Origin: CAVSVP01 sp963731125
GTDB lineage: Bacteria; Pseudomonadota; Gammaproteobacteria; Competibacterales; Competibacteraceae
Length of the DNA stretch: 49,791 nucleotides
Assembly: GCA_963731125.1 (NCBI GenBank)
Contig: CAVSVP010000030.1
Span: forward strand, 1 to 49,791
Direction: 5' to 3'
The notes under the pieces were generated by a model. The model did not search any database. It saw nothing but the letters and a program-made list of their open reading frames with translations, and was not told the origin of the DNA. A program made the position numbers and the translations under genes. The first letter of the stretch is position 1; every line of letters begins with the position of its first letter. Below, piece by piece: positions 41,161 through 49,474 of the stretch.

Positions 41161-42702
41161 ATGTCTGTACCAAGTATGTTACTAAAACAGCTTTACAATT
41201 TTTCAAGCCTTGAAAACACCGAAAAGGGGGTGCAGTTTGCAATCAAGAATCGGCTTAGCGATGCCCAGTTGACCGAGCTCTTAAGTATTCACATCAACGA
41301 TCAAGCGGTGTCAAAAGAGGCGATTGCGTTAAAATTAGGCGAGGGTGAAACAATACCGGCTGGCCAAATTTCGCCTGCCAATCCCATCGCCTTCCCCCTA
41401 AAACGGAAGGTGACTATTCAGGTCGATACGGATGCGCTGCCCACCGGCAAGCATAAGCTGCATATCGGGTTTCGTACCGAACCGTTCGGTGACTTAAACT
41501 TTGACGTCGAAGACGCAATCTCTGAGAAACCCAAGGATCTTATCCAGATTCCTCGGAATGCTGAAGACGACTATGACGAAGCGATTATCCGTAAGCGGCA
41601 ACAGTTTGTTGAGGAGTTTACGGGCGTTAAGCTGCAACATGTTCCTCATTATTCTTTTGATCCTCACATTGCTCATGGGAATCTGGAGCACTTTACCGGG
41701 GTGGCCCAGATTCCCCTGGGTTTAGCCGGACCGCTGCGGATCAACGGCGAACATGCCCAGGGCGATTTTCTGATTCCCCTGGCGGCTTCGGAAGGCACGC
41801 TGGTGGCCTCTTATAATAGGGGCATCAAATTGCTGAACCTGTGCGGCGGTGCCAAATGCACGGTATCGGATAGCGCCATGCAGCGGGCGCCGGTTTTTGT
41901 GTTTAACGATGCCCGCGAAGCTCGTGACTTTGCGAAATGGGTGCAAGAAAATATTGATAAAATCCGTGAGGAGTCCGAAGCCACCTCGAGTGTCGCCAAA
42001 CTGCAATATATTGACTCCTTCCTGGCAAACAAATTTGTCTACCTGCGGTTTAATTTCTCTACGGGCGATGCCGCCGGACAGAATATGGTGGGGCGTGCTA
42101 CCTTCGCCGGTTGTAGCTGGGTGATCGACAATTATCCGGGTATTCAGCACTTTTATTTGGAATCCAACTTCGCTACAGATAAAAAAGCTTCTCAAATCAA
42201 TACCATGCGGACGCGTGGCAAACGGGTGACTGCGGAAGCCGTGATCAAGCGTGAGGTGCTTATCCAGAATATGCGGGTGGAGCCGGAGAGCCTGGCGTAT
42301 CATTATGGTGTGGCCAATATCGGTGCGCTGCTTTCCGGTGCTAACAATAACGGCTTGCATTCGGCCAATGCCATTACGGCAATGTTTATTGCCACGGGGC
42401 AGGATGTTGCCAACGTCGCAGAGTCCTCCGCCGGTTTGCTCTATGTGGAGTTAATGCCGGAGAAAGATTTATATATTTCCATTACAATTCCGTCGTTGAT
42501 TGTGGCGACTCATGGCGGAGGCACCCGCTTGGCCACCCAGCGTGAGTGTCTGGAGATGCTGGGTTGTACCGGTCGAGGCACAGTCAATAAGCTGGCGGAA
42601 ATCATCGGCGGTGTGGTTCTGGCGGGTGAACTCTCTCTAGCTTCCGCCATTTCGTCTTCCGATTGGGTGTCGAGCCATGAGCGTTATGGACGCAACCGTT
42701 AG
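41161..42702 (+). CDS. HMG-CoA reductase, class-I-like, with N-terminal extension
   Basis: Residues 140-513 carry the catalytic set of class I enzymes: AASEGTLVASYNRG (Glu), TDKKASQINTMRTRGK (Lys), IATGQDVANVAESS (Asp) and SSHERYGRNR (terminal His), with TGDAAGQNMVGRA in the nucleotide-binding region. The first 140 residues (with FPLKRKVTIQVDTDALP) look like a separate beta-rich domain not usual in bacterial reductases. The enzyme makes mevalonate from HMG-CoA, a pathway rare in Gammaproteobacteria, which use MEP for isoprenoids. No other mevalonate gene is in view. CTGGAGG lies eight bases before the ATG. Confidence 0.92.
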   Translation: MSVPSMLLKQLYNFSSLENTEKGVQFAIKNRLSDAQLTELLSIHINDQAVSKEAIALKLGEGETIPAGQISPANPIAFPLKRKVTIQVDTDALPTGKHKLHIGFRTEPFGDLNFDVEDAISEKPKDLIQIPRNAEDDYDEAIIRKRQQFVEEFTGVKLQHVPHYSFDPHIAHGNLEHFTGVAQIPLGLAGPLRINGEHAQGDFLIPLAASEGTLVASYNRGIKLLNLCGGAKCTVSDSAMQRAPVFVFNDAREARDFAKWVQENIDKIREESEATSSVAKLQYIDSFLANKFVYLRFNFSTGDAAGQNMVGRATFAGCSWVIDNYPGIQHFYLESNFATDKKASQINTMRTRGKRVTAEAVIKREVLIQNMRVEPESLAYHYGVANIGALLSGANNNGLHSANAITAMFIATGQDVANVAESSAGLLYVELMPEKDLYISITIPSLIVATHGGGTRLATQRECLEMLGCTGRGTVNKLAEIIGGVVLAGELSLASAISSSDWVSSHERYGRNR

Positions 42703-42729
42703 TGGCAGCTGGGTCTTGACGAAAACACG

Positions 42730-42747
42730 CCCGCCCTTTGGGGCGGG
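42730..42747 (+). terminator. GC-rich hairpin after HMG-CoA reductase
   Basis: CCCGCCC (42730-42736) pairs with GGGCGGG (42741-42747) across TTTG, 28 bp after the stop codon. There is no downstream T run, so termination strength is uncertain. Confidence 0.5.
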
Positions 42748-42894
42748 ACGACAACGCTGATGATACGTCCCGAAAAACTTTCGAAAGCAGCACTGAATAA
42801 CGGGTTCTTTCTGTGCTGCGGACGTGCGCTAATCAGTATCCCATCAGTTGTTGGGTAACGGGAAATCGATTTTTCTAGGTAAGGAGTGATGCTA

Positions 42895-43290
42895 ATGGCT
42901 GAATTATCCGACCAACAGAGACACGCGATTAGGCGTTCTTTGGAAGAGCGGTTTGCGCAATTGCGCGAAGAAATTCGTCAAGCGTTGCTTAGATACGAGG
43001 ACGAGCAGTACTTGGATTTGGCGGGTAGAGTGCACGACAGTGAGGAGCAGTCTGTCGCGGATCTGCTGGTTGATCTCAATCTGGCCGATATCGATCGCCA
43101 TGTTCGGGAGATGCGGGAACTTGAGGCGGCTTTGCTGCGCATCCGTCAGGGGACTTACGGGGGGTGTGTGGATTGCAATAATCCCATTGCGGTCGAGCGT
43201 CTAGAAGCTTATCCCACGGCGAAACGCTGCCTCCCTTGCCAAGCGGTTTATGAGAGGGATTATCGCCAAGAAGGACATCCGAGTCTGTAG
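42895..43290 (+). CDS. DksA/TraR-family zinc-finger protein
   Basis: A 131-residue protein with a long N-terminal helical hairpin (MAELSDQQRHAIRRSLEERF) and a C-terminal C4 zinc finger, CVDCNNPI then AKRCLPCQ. This family binds the RNA polymerase secondary channel; DksA proper needs two Asp at the coiled-coil tip, which are not obvious here, so a specialised relative is likely. AAGGAG eight bases upstream selects ATG 42895 over the GTG and ATG just before it. Confidence 0.88.
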   Translation: MAELSDQQRHAIRRSLEERFAQLREEIRQALLRYEDEQYLDLAGRVHDSEEQSVADLLVDLNLADIDRHVREMRELEAALLRIRQGTYGGCVDCNNPIAVERLEAYPTAKRCLPCQAVYERDYRQEGHPSL

Positions 43291-43352
43291 AGACGTATGA
43301 CGCTGGTATCAAGAGGAGCTGACGCTAGGATTGCTACCGTTAGGCAGAGGCG

Positions 43353-43380
43353 GGAGGTTCAAATCCTTTCGCTCCGACCA
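43353..43380 (+). tRNA. Isolated 3' fragment of a tRNA (proline-like)
   Basis: GGAGG-TTCAAAT-CCTTT forms a T arm (with two wobble pairs), followed by acceptor strand CGCTCCG, discriminator A and CCA at 43378-43380. No matching 5' half (CGGAGCG) is seen upstream. The acceptor sequence suits tRNA-Pro, by comparison of general tRNA patterns. Such 3' ends are left as attachment-site duplications by tRNA-targeting integrases. An IS630 element begins three bases later. Confidence 0.6.
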
Positions 43381-43462
43381 GTTATAGCGGTAATTAGTTG
43401 AATTCATTACAAGGGGCCCATAAATAAATAGGATAGAGACAAACTGTGAAGGAGTAATGAGA

Positions 43463-43756
43463 ATGAGGCCCTATTCTAATGATCTGCGTCAAAAAGTCGT
43501 GGATGCCTACCCCAAGGGGGAGGGTTCGATGCGTAGCGTAGCGGCGCGTTTTTCCGTGAGTTTGGATTTTGTCTGGCGGTTGCTGAAGCGCTATCAGCAG
43601 ACCCGACGGGTGGATCCGAAAGCGCATGGGGGCGGGCAACGACGCAAACTGAGGGAATCGGATGAAGCGGTACTCAAACAGTTAGTGGAGGAGCACGCAG
43701 ACGCGACGCTGTCGGAATTGAATCAGTGGCTGAAGGCGAAGAGGGGGTGGTGGTGA
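43463..43756 (+). CDS. IS630 transposase, HTH part (frame 1)
   Basis: The 97-residue product has two helix-turn-helix segments (RSVAARFSVSLDFVWRLLKR and the DATLSELNQWL region) for end binding. AAGGAG places the start at ATG 43463. It ends KAKRGWW; the reading continues in the -1 frame through GAGGGGGTGG (about 43742-43751), giving KAKRGVVVSD, so full transposase probably needs a -1 slip on the G run. Confidence 0.88.
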   Translation: MRPYSNDLRQKVVDAYPKGEGSMRSVAARFSVSLDFVWRLLKRYQQTRRVDPKAHGGGQRRKLRESDEAVLKQLVEEHADATLSELNQWLKAKRGWW

Positions 43757-44421
43757 GCGACGCGACGATTGGCTTGAGCTTGCGCCGGCGCGGGATCACG
43801 CGCAAGAAGTTAAGCTACCATGCCAGTGAGCGCGAGGCCGATGAGGAGATCGAACCGGCACGCCAGCGGTTTCAACAAGAGCAAGCCGAGATGGACCCGA
43901 CGCGCTTGCTTTTCATTGATGAAGCGGGCGTCAACCTCGGCATGGCACGCCGCTATGGTCGGGCCCCGAGCGGTTGTCGTGCCCATGCCGACAAACCGGT
44001 AAACCCGGGACCGAATCTGACGTTGGTGAGTGCGTTAGGAGTAACGGAAGTGCGTGCGATCATGGAACTCGACGGCCCCATCAACGGGAATGCCTTTACC
44101 CGCTTTATCCAGCAGTTGCTGGTTCCCACCTTACAGCCGGGCGATCCAGTGTGGCTGGATAATCTGAGCAGTCACAAAGTCGAGGGGATTCAAGAAGCGA
44201 TGGAAGCGCAGCAGGCTGAGTTACACTTTTTGCCCCCCTATTCACCGGATTTCTCACCCATTGAACTCTTTTGGTCGAAGGTGAAAGCCTTTCTTCGGGG
44301 CTCGGCGGCACGCACCAGAGATGCCCTCGAGGGTGAAATAAGAAATGCGTTAGATGCCGTGACAGAAACCGATATAAAAGGGTGGTTTAAGCACTGCGGA
44401 TATTGTACTGAACCCAATTAA
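43726..44421 (+). CDS. IS630 transposase, DDE part (frame 2)
   Basis: Contains the catalytic residues in LLFIDEAGVNLGM, VWLDNLSSHKV and FSPIELFWSKVKAFL. It overlaps frame 1 by 31 bp and has no good start of its own, which supports expression by frameshifting as known in several IS630 elements. Catalytic residues and ends are intact. Confidence 0.9.
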   Translation: MAEGEEGVVVSDATIGLSLRRRGITRKKLSYHASEREADEEIEPARQRFQQEQAEMDPTRLLFIDEAGVNLGMARRYGRAPSGCRAHADKPVNPGPNLTLVSALGVTEVRAIMELDGPINGNAFTRFIQQLLVPTLQPGDPVWLDNLSSHKVEGIQEAMEAQQAELHFLPPYSPDFSPIELFWSKVKAFLRGSAARTRDALEGEIRNALDAVTETDIKGWFKHCGYCTEPN

Positions 44422-44432
44422 TTACCGCTATA

Positions 44433-44914
44433 AGTCAAACAGTTAATATGCATTACCCGGGTATCCACTTTAGCCGGGACACGTTGCGGGCTACTTTGTA
44501 GGAGCGAGCTCGCTCCTACCGGTGGATGCGGCGTCAACATGTCCCGCCTTAAGTTTGAAGTCCATTCTCTCCTACTGCTTTTCATTCGCAAGTGCTTGAT
44601 AAGTGAAAAATGCACGAGTTGAGCTGCATCGAAGTATCCGGCAATAGGCTAACTGCCGCGATAGGTGCGTGTGTTTTTTCACGTCTTACGCTTGATGCCT
44701 AAATGAAGTTTGTGGTGTTTTGCGCCGAATAGTATCGCTGACTCAAGCGAGCAGATGAATTTCTTCCCGCTTATGTCGCCCCTGTATATCATCCTTGTCG
44801 ATGTCAAGCATAAGATAAAACCATTTCTTATCGGCAATGAATAAACAAAATCATTTCAAAACTCTCTGTGAAATAACAAGGACGAATCAGGACGCTAATT
44901 TCATCAGTTGTTAT
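44433..44914. other. Intergenic region with a 22-bp perfect palindrome
   Basis: At 44498-44519 a perfect palindrome centres on GGAGCGAGCTCGCTCC and reads GTA...TAC at its ends. It resembles REP-type intergenic repeats (GTAGGAGCGAGC) known from other Gammaproteobacteria. Nothing else in 44433-44914 could be supported. Confidence 0.6.
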
Positions 44915-46465
44915 CTTGACAATGTCACATTAGCCTCACGTGGGGCCGGTGTGGACTCTATTTTTAAGTCGTTGTTTTTTAAGCCGACTCTTGCGTGATC
45001 GGGTGCGATTAAGCAAATGCTCAATCACTCGTTCCGTAGCTTGTTCTTCGGTCAAGCGTTTCAGAGGCATAACCGCGCGCAGTAACTCCCGAACATTGGC
45101 CACCGACAGAGCCGGTAAGACATCCGTTTCCAGTTCTTCGAGCAACGCCGGGTCACGAGAATGAGTCTGCGCCCAGTCGAGTTGGGTTTGCGCGATGAAC
45201 CAGGAGGCGAGTACCGTCAAAGCGAGATGATGATCCCAGGCACGGTACTTCTGCGCCGGCCACTCATCCCAGCCCAGCTCGGACTTGGCATCCTGGTTGG
45301 CCCGTTCGATGACGTAGCGCTGGCACTTCCACCAGGCCAGTTGTTCCAATGAAGTGTCCGCTGAGGCGTTACCCAGGGCATAGCGGTAGCGGTCGGTGGC
45401 CTCTTCGCGCATCACCAGCCAGTCTTCCACGGCTTGACCGTCATGGACGGTCCAGACGCGGCGCGCAGCGAAGCGTTCGCACAGCTCACCCCGTTCGGTC
45501 GCCCGGACTCGAAGACGCTGCCAGGCCAGCGTCTCCCGCAAGCTGTCCACGCGGACCGTTTCCCCGGCCAGCACCTGCACCTGCGTCGGCTTTTTTCCTC
45601 GCTGACCCCGGCGCGGGGGAATGCCGAGCGTCGGTTTTTCCAGGTACACGGCCGTGTCGGCCGGGATTTCCGCCATATACCGCCGCTGAGCCTTTCGCAC
45701 CTGGGCCCGTAGCCAACCACTCCGTCCGTACAGGCTATCGAAACCGACGATCTCAAACGGGAGACCACCCGCCATGACCTCTTGAATCCCCTCCCAGGCC
45801 AGTTCAACCTTGGTTTTGAACTTCAACGAATCAGGCATGCCCTGTTGCTTGCGCCGCTTTTGGTAGCCGGCCTCGAACCAGGCCTCGGGTAGAAACAGTT
45901 TGCCCAGAATCCAGGTCCAAAACCCAGACGCCACCGTGAGATTCACGTAGCTCAACAACACGCCCACTTGGCTGGTTTCTACCTTGCCCAGCCGACCCTT
46001 ATATGGCTTGGCCGCCCCGGCACTGGCATCGCCGGCGTTCTCGTCGGCACTTTCGTCGACCAGAACCACGGCGCCCCTCGTCAGTTCCGGAACCGCTTTC
46101 ACTTCCGCTTGGACCTGGCGGTAGACCGTCTCAGCCGACCCCGGCGAGTGACTCATGAAGTGTTGGAGGTTTTGCTCTTCAACACCCGCCTCTCGCGCGA
46201 TTCCGCTATAGTGTCGATTCCCCTCCATACGCAGCAGTCCGCTCAGATAATGCCGCGCATAGACGCTGCCGTCTCGGGTTTGGGTCTTGAAACAGCTCCG
46301 GTAGCGCGCCCAAAACTCAGGCAGCCGCTGCCCCAGCGTTTGAATCGCCTCCGGCACCAGTCCCCACCGACACCCCAGCTCTTTTTTGTCATCACCATCA
46401 CTTTCCTACGAAAAATCATTATGATACAAACTCATCGATCATTTGGGAAATGTGACATTGTCAAG
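44915..46465 (-). mobile_element. IS701-family element with 4-bp target duplication
   Basis: Perfect 17-bp terminal repeats, CTTGACAATGTCACATT at 44915-44931 and its complement at 46449-46465, are flanked by TTAT on both sides (44911-44914 and 46466-46469). A 4-bp duplication suits the family. Confidence 0.92.
44936..46357 (-). CDS. IS701-family transposase
   Basis: The 473-residue protein has the family N-terminus (MSHSPGSAETVYRQV) and DDE residues in AVVLVDESADEN, EIVGFDSLYGRSG and YVIERANQDAKSELGWDEW. A basic tail (RTRSRKSRLKKQRLKNR) closes it. No break is seen and both ends of the element are intact, so it could be active. Confidence 0.92.
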   Translation of the reverse strand: MPEAIQTLGQRLPEFWARYRSCFKTQTRDGSVYARHYLSGLLRMEGNRHYSGIAREAGVEEQNLQHFMSHSPGSAETVYRQVQAEVKAVPELTRGAVVLVDESADENAGDASAGAAKPYKGRLGKVETSQVGVLLSYVNLTVASGFWTWILGKLFLPEAWFEAGYQKRRKQQGMPDSLKFKTKVELAWEGIQEVMAGGLPFEIVGFDSLYGRSGWLRAQVRKAQRRYMAEIPADTAVYLEKPTLGIPPRRGQRGKKPTQVQVLAGETVRVDSLRETLAWQRLRVRATERGELCERFAARRVWTVHDGQAVEDWLVMREEATDRYRYALGNASADTSLEQLAWWKCQRYVIERANQDAKSELGWDEWPAQKYRAWDHHLALTVLASWFIAQTQLDWAQTHSRDPALLEELETDVLPALSVANVRELLRAVMPLKRLTEEQATERVIEHLLNRTRSRKSRLKKQRLKNRVHTGPT

Positions 46466-46565
46466 TTATTCTGTATTACACATTTTTATATTTCTTCTTA
46501 GACTTCCATAAATCGATGAGGATTAATAGCTTTTAGCTTAAAGATTGAATAACGTCTGTGTTGTA

Positions 46566-46715
46566 CTCGTGAGTCGTAAGTTCTCAGTAACTTGTTGAAG
46601 TCGTTGAAAATTGCTTATTTGGCTAGCTATTGTCATGAGAGTAAGAAACCAAATATTCTTCAACGGGTTATGTATTATCCAAGCTCCGAAAGTGTGAGAA
46701 CTTATGACTCATGAG
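46566..46715. repeat. 150-bp hairpin-forming repeat upstream of a VOC cassette
   Basis: CTCGTGAGTCGTAAGTTCTCA (46566-46586) pairs with TGAGAACTTATGACTCATGAG (46695-46715) at 19 of 21 positions, and inner TTGTTGAAG pairs with CTTCAAC. Just outside are GAATAAC (46547-46553) and GTTAATA (about 46730-46736), which could be degenerate attC cores, making this a long VCR-like attC; a MITE is the alternative. Confidence 0.5.
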
Positions 46716-46750
46716 GTGTTGTAATACAGTTAATAGTTTTTCTAATATTT

Positions 46751-46777
46751 GTTAAGCGGCGCTTCGCGCCGTTAGGT
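46751..46777 (+). other. attC right-hand end
   Basis: GTTAAGC (46751-46757) and GTTAGGT (46771-46777) both fit GTTRRRY, and TAAGCGGCGC pairs with GCGCCGTTA around TTC. It directly precedes the VOC gene, as the right core of the previous cassette should. The matching left core is not certain. Confidence 0.45.
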
Positions 46778-46804
46778 AGCTAGGCTTTTACCGGGAGACA
46801 TCAG

Positions 46805-47248
46805 GTGGTAAGAAACTTTGATCATGTCACGATAGTAGTAAGGGAGGTTGACAAGGCCAAGGAGTTTTTTCGCCTTCTTGGATTTGAGGAGGATAAGTTT
46901 GTCGTCATATCAGGGAAAAAGTTTTCTCGTTACATGGGTGTCGACGATATAAAAGCGGAGCACCATACTTTGGTTCTATCCGGGTCGTCTCCTAGACTGG
47001 AAGTCCAGTTGCTCAAATATCTAGACCCTGACCCGATCCCCGATCCAAACATTTCGACTCTCAGGTGCCTGGGATTCAATCATATCTGTTTTGCAGTCGC
47101 GGACCTGGAGCGAGAATTAGAAACCTTAACCACACACGGCTTCAGGGCCAGAAACGAAGTGATGGAATTCAATGACAGAAAACTCGTATTCCTCGCCGGT
47201 CCAGAGGGAATAACAGTAGAGCTTGCCCAATGGCATGATGGCGCATGA
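46805..47248 (+). CDS. VOC-superfamily (glyoxalase/dioxygenase-like) protein
   Basis: The 147-residue product has two paired beta-alpha-beta modules with VOC metal-ligand positions: FDHVTIVV (His), LEVQLLKY (Glu), FNHICFAVADL (His) and GITVELAQW (Glu). It starts at GTG 46805 after GGGAGA. VOC proteins of this size are frequent in integron cassettes and may handle thiol adducts or antibiotics; substrate unknown. Flanked by attC-like sites on both sides. Confidence 0.85.
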   Translation: MVRNFDHVTIVVREVDKAKEFFRLLGFEEDKFVVISGKKFSRYMGVDDIKAEHHTLVLSGSSPRLEVQLLKYLDPDPIPDPNISTLRCLGFNHICFAVADLERELETLTTHGFRARNEVMEFNDRKLVFLAGPEGITVELAQWHDGA

Positions 47249-47280
47249 AGGTAAAAAATGGCTTTGTGCCCGGCGTTGCC

Positions 47281-47349
47281 ACCTAACCAGTCGCTCAAGC
47301 TGACAGTTGCTACGCTGCGCTTCGCGCTGACAACCGCTCAATGCTTATC
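47281..47349 (+). other. attC-like site after the VOC gene
   Basis: ACCTAAC (47281-47287) is a perfect left core and the sequence CAGTCGCTCAAGC follows, a common attC left arm. The right end, CCGCTCAATGCTTATC, has GCTTATC in place of GTTRRRY and the arms pair poorly, so the site is degraded or recombinant. Confidence 0.5.
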
Positions 47350-47415
47350 TCGCACGCCATTATGTGTTTAAGGGGGCTGGAGTGGAAAATCTTTCAAACA
47401 ATCTTGGAGTGCCAC

Positions 47416-47601
47416 ATGACAAGTAAGAATGATGATAAAAGTACATGGGCTATTGGTGGTGGTGTGCTAATGGGCATTGGCGTTGGATTCTTTTTCTTGC
47501 AGGCATCTGCTCTAGCATTCGTAGGATCTATCTTGGCGGGTTTAGGTTTAGGCTTGGTGGTAACCGCAGTCATCTCAAGAAAAAGTGATAGAAACACATA
47601 A
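47416..47601 (+). CDS. Small two-TM cassette protein, 61 residues
   Basis: After MTSKNDDKSTWAIGG two membrane helices follow (about 12-30 and 32-51), rich in Gly with GXXXG spacing, then a basic tail. GGAG seven bases upstream selects ATG 47416 over an ATG at 47341 that lies within the preceding attC-like site. The stop codon is inside the left core of the next attC. Function unknown. Confidence 0.7.
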   Translation: MTSKNDDKSTWAIGGGVLMGIGVGFFFLQASALAFVGSILAGLGLGLVVTAVISRKSDRNT

Positions 47602-47670
47602 CAAGGCGCTCAACATCGTTCGCTATCGCTCACTTGGACGTTTCGCCTATCGGCTCAGCGCTAGTTAGCG
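47596..47670 (+). other. attC site
   Basis: ACATAAC (47596-47602) and GTTAGCG (47664-47670) pair at their inner ends, and TAACAAGGCGCT pairs with AGCGCTAGTTA. Length 75 bp. Contains the stop codon of the upstream small gene, as expected. Confidence 0.65.
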
Positions 47671-47800
47671 CAACGGTATGTTGTGTCCTTCCGATAAAAC
47701 TGCTTGACAAACCAAATTTTCTGCTTAAGATGCGCATCCCTTAGACGACGAGAGAGCCTGTTCTGGTATATGAAGATCTAGCGAATGGGTATCAACGGTG

Positions 47801-49474
47801 ATGAAAGAGCCGGAGAAGGTCAAGTTAACCCAAGCCGAAGGGGAAGCGTTGCTTAGGCGGATCCACGCCAGTGATTTGGTGGAGGAGGACCGCCGGGTGC
47901 TGGAACGGCTGATCCAGATGTATTTTTGGCTGCTGTTTGCGGTGCAAGAAGCGAAGCTGCGCATGAAACGGCTGCGGGGGCTGTTGTTTGGCAGAGCCGC
48001 GCCGGCATCGGCCGAGGGGGCGGCGAAGGAACCGCCGGGCAATGACCCGCAAGCGCCCGAGGCCGCGGTGGCGGCGGCGGATAAACCGGCGGCGGCGGCG
48101 GCGGAACCGGCGCCGGAGGTAGAGGAGCGCGATGCGGCGGGGCGGCGCAAGCGCGGTGGCGGAAAACGCCCGGGGCAGGGGCGCCATTCGGCTGATGCCT
48201 ATCCGGGAGCCGAGCGGGTGTTGTGCCAACTGGAGGAAGCCTGGCAAGCGGGTCAACGGTGTCCGGCGTGTGGTCGCGGGACGTTATATCGGTTGCCGCC
48301 CGGGGTGGAGATCCGCCTGGACGGGAATGGTTTTTTGACGGCGCTCTGCTACGCGTTGGAGAAGGTACGCTGTTCGGCGTGTGGGCAGGTGACGACGGCG
48401 GCGTTACCGGCGACGGCGGGGGACGAGAAGTACAGTGCCCGGGCGCGGGCGGTGCTGGCGTTGGGACGCTATTATCTGGGGCTGCCATTTTATCGACTGG
48501 AAGGGTATCAGCAGCTAGTAGGCGTACCGGTGGCGGACGCCACCCAGTGGGATCAGGTCGAGCGGGTGGCCGGCTGCGCGTGGCCGGTGTTCAACGAGCT
48601 GGTCTACCAGGCGGCGCAGGCGGAGCGACTGCATGAAGATGACACGCCCGTGCGGGTGTTGTCGCTGATCCAAGAGAACGCCACGGCGGAACCCGGCGAG
48701 CGCCGGGGGATGGATACCACGGGCGTGGTGGCGACGGTGGGCGAACAGGAAATTTGGCGGTACTTTAGCGGCCGCGCCAACGCCGGGGAGAACGCCGGGG
48801 CGGTGATGCAATTACGCGAGCCGGACGCTGGGGAGCTGATCCTGATGTCGGATGCGTTGAGCGCCAATCACCTGGAGCCCTCACCCCGTGCTGAGGTGAT
48901 CGCGTGTTTTTGCCTAGCCCACGGGCTGCGCCAATTCAGCGACATCGCCGCGGTGTTTCCCGAACCGTGCCGTTACGTGCTGGAGACGTTAGCGGCCGTG
49001 TTCGAACATGAGCGTCTTAGCCGGGCGCGCCGCCTCAGTGCCGAAGACCGCTTGCGCTACCATCAACAGCACAGCGAGCCGCTGCGGCACGCCCTGCACC
49101 CCTGGCTGGAACAGCAGTTCACGGAGCGGGAGGTGGAACCCAACAGCAGTCTGGGTAAGGCCTTGCGCTATTTGCGGGCGCATTGGACAGAGCTGACGCA
49201 ATTTCTGCGGGTCAGCGGTGCCCCGCTCGACAACCATGGCGTCGAACGTGCCCTGAAGCTGATGCTTCGCCAGCGCAAGAACAGCTGGTTCTTTGCTACC
49301 CCCTACCGTGCCAGTGTGGCCAGCGTGTTGAGCAGCGTCATCGCCACGGCCAGGCAGGCCGGGGTCAATGTGCTGACCTACCTGGTGGCCCTGCAGCAGC
49401 ATCACCGCGAGGTCATGCAACGTCCCGCGCAGTGGCTGCCCTGGAATTATCACGTTAACCTGGCCACGTGCTAG
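47801..49474 (+). CDS. IS66-family transposase (TnpC)
   Basis: A 557-residue protein with an N-terminal helical region, an Ala/Glu/Pro-rich linker (about residues 65-110), zinc-binding pairs (CPACGRG and CSACGQ), and the DDE catalytic residues in LHEDDTPVRVL, LMSDALSANH and DNHGVERALKLML. ATG 47801 follows a GTG at 47798. The coding strand is very GC-rich compared with the cassettes before it. It converges on a TnpB gene. Confidence 0.92.
   Translation: MKEPEKVKLTQAEGEALLRRIHASDLVEEDRRVLERLIQMYFWLLFAVQEAKLRMKRLRGLLFGRAAPASAEGAAKEPPGNDPQAPEAAVAAADKPAAAAAEPAPEVEERDAAGRRKRGGGKRPGQGRHSADAYPGAERVLCQLEEAWQAGQRCPACGRGTLYRLPPGVEIRLDGNGFLTALCYALEKVRCSACGQVTTAALPATAGDEKYSARARAVLALGRYYLGLPFYRLEGYQQLVGVPVADATQWDQVERVAGCAWPVFNELVYQAAQAERLHEDDTPVRVLSLIQENATAEPGERRGMDTTGVVATVGEQEIWRYFSGRANAGENAGAVMQLREPDAGELILMSDALSANHLEPSPRAEVIACFCLAHGLRQFSDIAAVFPEPCRYVLETLAAVFEHERLSRARRLSAEDRLRYHQQHSEPLRHALHPWLEQQFTEREVEPNSSLGKALRYLRAHWTELTQFLRVSGAPLDNHGVERALKLMLRQRKNSWFFATPYRASVASVLSSVIATARQAGVNVLTYLVALQQHHREVMQRPAQWLPWNYHVNLATC

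Larger units (their letters stand above)
43385..44430 (+). mobile_element. IS630-family element with two overlapping frames
   Basis: Ends are inverted repeats starting TAGCGGTAATTA (43385 onward; complement to 44430), extending about 24 bp with mismatches. TA on each side (43383-43384, 44431-44432) is the target duplication. The transposase is read in two overlapping frames. Inserted immediately after the tRNA fragment. Confidence 0.88.
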
